A DNA stretch of 7,406 nucleotides, taken from positions 1 to 7,406 of the forward strand of contig WFQA01000180.1 of the NCBI GenBank assembly GCA_015487255.1. The letters run 5' to 3'. Made by a program: the position numbers and the translations under genes. Source of the DNA: Paracoccaceae bacterium. GTDB lineage: Bacteria > Pseudomonadota > Alphaproteobacteria > Rhodobacterales > Rhodobacteraceae. The notes beneath the pieces were generated by a model. That model saw only the letters and a program-made list of their open reading frames with translations. It did no database searches and was not told where the DNA came from. Below, one piece after another: positions 5,361-7,406 of this stretch (positions are counted from its first letter, which is position 1; every line of letters begins with the position of its first letter).

Positions 5361-6505
5361 TGGGCGCGCTCCAACGCCTGCTCCAGATCATTTATCAGGT
5401 CATCCACCGCTTCTATGCCGATACTGAGGCGCAACAGCGTATCGGGCACCACCGAATTTACCCCTTCGACCGCCTTGCGATGCTCGATCAGGCTTTCAAC
5501 CCCGCCAAGCGAGGTGGCGGGGATAAACACCTGGGTAAACCGCGCCAGATCATGAGCCGCGCTGGCGCTATGGGTCAGCAGCGAGAGCATGCCGCCAAAG
5601 CCGCAGGTCATTTGCCTTGCCGCAATATCATGCCCGGGGTGGCCGGGCAGGCCGGGGTAGAGCACCTGTGCGATTTTCGGATGATTTTCAAAATGCCGCG
5701 CGATTTTCAGCGCATTTTCAGAGGCGCGCTCATAGCGCAGATAAAGCGTGCGCAGGCCACGGATCAGCAGCCAGGCGTCAAACGGGCGGATGACATTGCC
5801 GAGTTGTTTGCGCAGCAGGGTGATCTCGCCCCATTGCGCATCACCCTTGGCGCAGGCCAGCACCCCGGCGCTGATATCGGAATGGCCGCCAAAATATTTG
5901 GTGCCGGAGTGGAACACATAATCCGCCCCAAGCTCCAGCGCCATGGTGGTGCAGGGCGGGGCTACGGTGCTGTCAACCACCAGCCGGGCGCCAACCGCAT
6001 GGGCGGCACCGGCTGCCGCCCGGATATCCACCACATCCCAGCTCGGGTTGCTCGGGGTTTCGACCCAGACCAGCTTTGTCTCGTCCGTGATAGTATTTTC
6101 CAAAGCTTTTTCATCGCTTTGGTCAAAAAAGCTCAGCTTGATGCCGCGTTTTGCCTTCAGGTGTTTCAGCCAATCTATCGCGCCGTGATACATCACCTTT
6201 TGCGCGACCACATGGTCGCCGGTATTCAGGGTTTCGAGCAGGGTCACCACCGCGGCCATGCCCGAGGCAAATACCAGCGCCCCTGCCGCACCCTCCAGAT
6301 CGGCCAGAATTTTCTCGGCCTGTTGCACGGTTGGCCCGCCATCGCGGGCATAGATATAGCTTTGGCGCGGGGCGTAATCCCCGTCCCGCGCAAAGGTGCT
6401 GGAAAGCTCGATCGCCGGCGTAACCGCGCCGGTGATTTCATCGATATGGCGCAGCGCCTGTGCCGCGCGGGTGGCCGCGCTTAGCCTGTTGGGCCGGCCC
6501 GGCAT
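5357..6505 (-). CDS. PLP-dependent trans-sulfuration family enzyme (cystathionine beta-lyase / gamma-synthase-like)
   Basis: This belongs to the Cys/Met metabolism PLP enzymes (fold type I), whose members make or cleave C-S bonds in cystathionine, methionine and cysteine metabolism. The start chosen is the ATG at 6505, which forms TGATG with the stop of gpt; a farther ATG at 6553 would overlap gpt by 49 bases and add residues unlike the family. The product has 382 residues. PLP lysine Lys203 is in HSGTKYFGGHSD (199-210), Tyr106 is the likely cofactor-stacking residue, Asp178 contacts the pyridine nitrogen, and Tyr50/Tyr52/Arg54 fit the phosphate-binding YxYxR segment. SLGGVESLIEHR and RLSIGIE near the C-terminus are also typical. 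Two departures are clear: GGPT (56-59) replaces the usual NPT, and DST (178-180) replaces DNT. Sequence alone does not decide between lyase, synthase or sulfhydrylase. Confidence 0.88.
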   Translation of the reverse strand: MPGRPNRLSAATRAAQALRHIDEITGAVTPAIELSSTFARDGDYAPRQSYIYARDGGPTVQQAEKILADLEGAAGALVFASGMAAVVTLLETLNTGDHVVAQKVMYHGAIDWLKHLKAKRGIKLSFFDQSDEKALENTITDETKLVWVETPSNPSWDVVDIRAAAGAAHAVGARLVVDSTVAPPCTTMALELGADYVFHSGTKYFGGHSDISAGVLACAKGDAQWGEITLLRKQLGNVIRPFDAWLLIRGLRTLYLRYERASENALKIARHFENHPKIAQVLYPGLPGHPGHDIAARQMTCGFGGMLSLLTHSASAAHDLARFTQVFIPATSLGGVESLIEHRKAVEGVNSVVPDTLLRLSIGIEAVDDLINDLEQALERAQ

Positions 6506-7008
6506 CAATCGTTGCCGCGATATGGCTCGACATATTGCAGTGCCATATCCCACGGAAAGAATATCCAGGTATCCTGGCTGACCTCGGTGATGAATGTATC
6601 AACCATCGGTCGCCCCATGGGCTTGGCGTAAACCGTGGCGATATGGGCCTTGGGATAGCGGGATTTGACCACCTCGAGGGTTTTGCCGGTATCGACCAGA
6701 TCATCGATGATCAAAACCCCGTCACCATCACCGATGATATCGGCATCGGGCGCTTTGAGCACCACCGCTGCCGATTGCGCCTGATGGTCGTAGGATTTGA
6801 TGCTGATGGTATCCACCGTGCGGATATCCAGCTCGCGCGCGATGATCATTGCCGGGGCCATGCCGCCACGGGTGATCGCCACCACCGCTTTCCAGTCCCC
6901 GCCCTCTGGTCCCATCTTTTCCAGCCGCCAGGCCAATGCCCGGCTGTCGCGGTGGATCTGGTCCCAGCTGATGTGAAAACCCTTTTCGTGGGGGAGACGC
7001 TCTGCCAT
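6505..7008 (-). CDS. gpt: Xanthine (guanine) phosphoribosyltransferase
   Basis: This type I phosphoribosyltransferase salvages xanthine and guanine to XMP and GMP with PRPP, in the cytoplasm or at the inner membrane surface. The start chosen is the ATG at 7008-7006, which forms TAATG with the fabI stop and has GGACGGA just upstream; the longer frame to 7080 only reads antisense-like residues through the end of fabI. The product has 167 residues, slightly longer than the E. coli enzyme (152). TRGGMAPA at 46-53 is the diphosphate loop. VLIIDDLVDTGKT at 98-110 is the PRPP signature, with Asp102 and Asp103. DTWIFFPWD at 146-154 is the purine-binding end typical of Gpt. It sits tightly between fabI and the PLP enzyme in one operon. 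The exact preference for xanthine, guanine or hypoxanthine cannot be read from the sequence. Confidence 0.92.
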   Translation of the reverse strand: MAERLPHEKGFHISWDQIHRDSRALAWRLEKMGPEGGDWKAVVAITRGGMAPAMIIARELDIRTVDTISIKSYDHQAQSAAVVLKAPDADIIGDGDGVLIIDDLVDTGKTLEVVKSRYPKAHIATVYAKPMGRPMVDTFITEVSQDTWIFFPWDMALQYVEPYRGND

Positions 7009-7406
7009 TATTTCCGTCCTGTTATTACGTCGATATCGGGGGCATCCTCGGCCTTCATGCCAACGATGTGATAGCCGCAATCCACATGGTGGTTTTCGCC
7101 GGTAACGCCCGAGGAAAGCTCGCTGAGCAAATACATGCCCGCCTTGCCGACATCATCGGTCGTAACATTGCGGCGCAGGGGTGAATTCAGCTCGTTCCAC
7201 TTGAGGATGTAGCGAAAATCACCGATTCCCGACGCGGCGAGGGTTTTGATCGGCCCGGCCGAAAGCGCATTGACCCGGATATTCTTTGGCCCCAGATCCA
7301 TCGCCATATAGCGCACGCTGGCCTCAAGCGCGGCCTTGGCCACCCCCATGACATTATAATGCGGCATCACCCGCTCGGCCCCGTAATAGGTAAGCGTGAG
7401 CAGGGC
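7008..7406 (-). CDS. fabI: Enoyl-[acyl-carrier-protein] reductase (NADH), C-terminal part
   Basis: FabI reduces the enoyl-ACP double bond in the last step of each fatty-acid elongation cycle. Only the last 132 residues are inside the window; the frame remains open to the edge at 7406, so the GTG or ATG near 7365-7370 are internal. The visible part begins ALLTLTYYGAERVMPHYNVM and continues with GVAKAALEASVRYMAMDLGP. It therefore contains the two conserved tyrosines and the lysine of the FabI Tyr-x6-Lys active site (YNVMGVAK). NIRVNALSAGPIKTLAASGI, the segment that closes over the cofactor and triclosan-type ligands in known FabI, follows. The C-terminal SGVTGENHHVDCGYHIVGM is also typical of the family. 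Its stop overlaps the gpt start by one base, so it is the first gene visible in the operon; the promoter lies outside. Confidence 0.95.
   Translation of the reverse strand, partial: ALLTLTYYGAERVMPHYNVMGVAKAALEASVRYMAMDLGPKNIRVNALSAGPIKTLAASGIGDFRYILKWNELNSPLRRNVTTDDVGKAGMYLLSELSSGVTGENHHVDCGYHIVGMKAEDAPDIDVITGRK

Noticed and set aside
5360..6484. Plus-strand open frame opposite the PLP enzyme (374 codons)
   Set aside because: It is the antisense shadow of a gene with all family motifs and shows no protein-like motif itself.
7365..7370. GTG/ATG as start of a short reductase gene
   Set aside because: The frame stays open upstream to the window edge and reads the expected FabI residues LTYYGAERVMPHYN, so these codons are internal.

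Overview
The window reads as chromosomal DNA of a GC-rich alphaproteobacterium, most likely a member of the Rhodobacteraceae (Roseobacter group). This placement is an inference from the protein sequences, the overlapping gene packing and the style of the intergenic hairpins. I could not run a search. No tRNA, rRNA or CRISPR array is visible, and no stretch over 300 bases lacks an explanation.

Left end (1 to about 1060) is accessory. It starts with the N-terminal remnant of an IS5-type transposase (+ strand), whose frame runs into an unrelated acidic tail and stops directly at a strong hairpin. Next comes a visibly A+T-rich gene on the minus strand for a three-helix membrane protein that I do not recognise. 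The base composition returns to GC-rich at about 1060, where the terminator of ilvC lies.

Middle (about 1066-3390) is amino-acid metabolism and its likely control. ilvC (ketol-acid reductoisomerase, minus strand) is transcribed divergently from two tandem Lrp/AsnC-family regulators (plus strand) whose genes overlap by ATGA. The 129-base divergent region has a near-consensus -10 box so close to the first lrp start that the transcript could be almost leaderless. The lrp pair ends at a long hairpin, in front of the convergent mazG.

Right part (3391-7406) is a compact minus-strand gene run, in transcription order: fabI (3' part only, it leaves the window), gpt, a PLP-dependent trans-sulfuration-family enzyme, a cytochrome P450 and mazG. 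Every junction overlaps by 1 or 4 bases (TAATG, TGATG, ATGA, ATGA), so it is very probably one operon with translational coupling. It joins fatty-acid synthesis, purine salvage, sulfur amino-acid type chemistry, an oxidation of unknown substrate and nucleotide-pool cleaning. The P450 and the PLP enzyme both depart from their family consensus near the active site.

I see no clearly new multi-gene system. The best leads are the orphan membrane protein beside the transposase remnant, the P450/PLP pair inside a housekeeping operon, the coupled Lrp pair, and the strand-asymmetric hairpin at 3283-3317.
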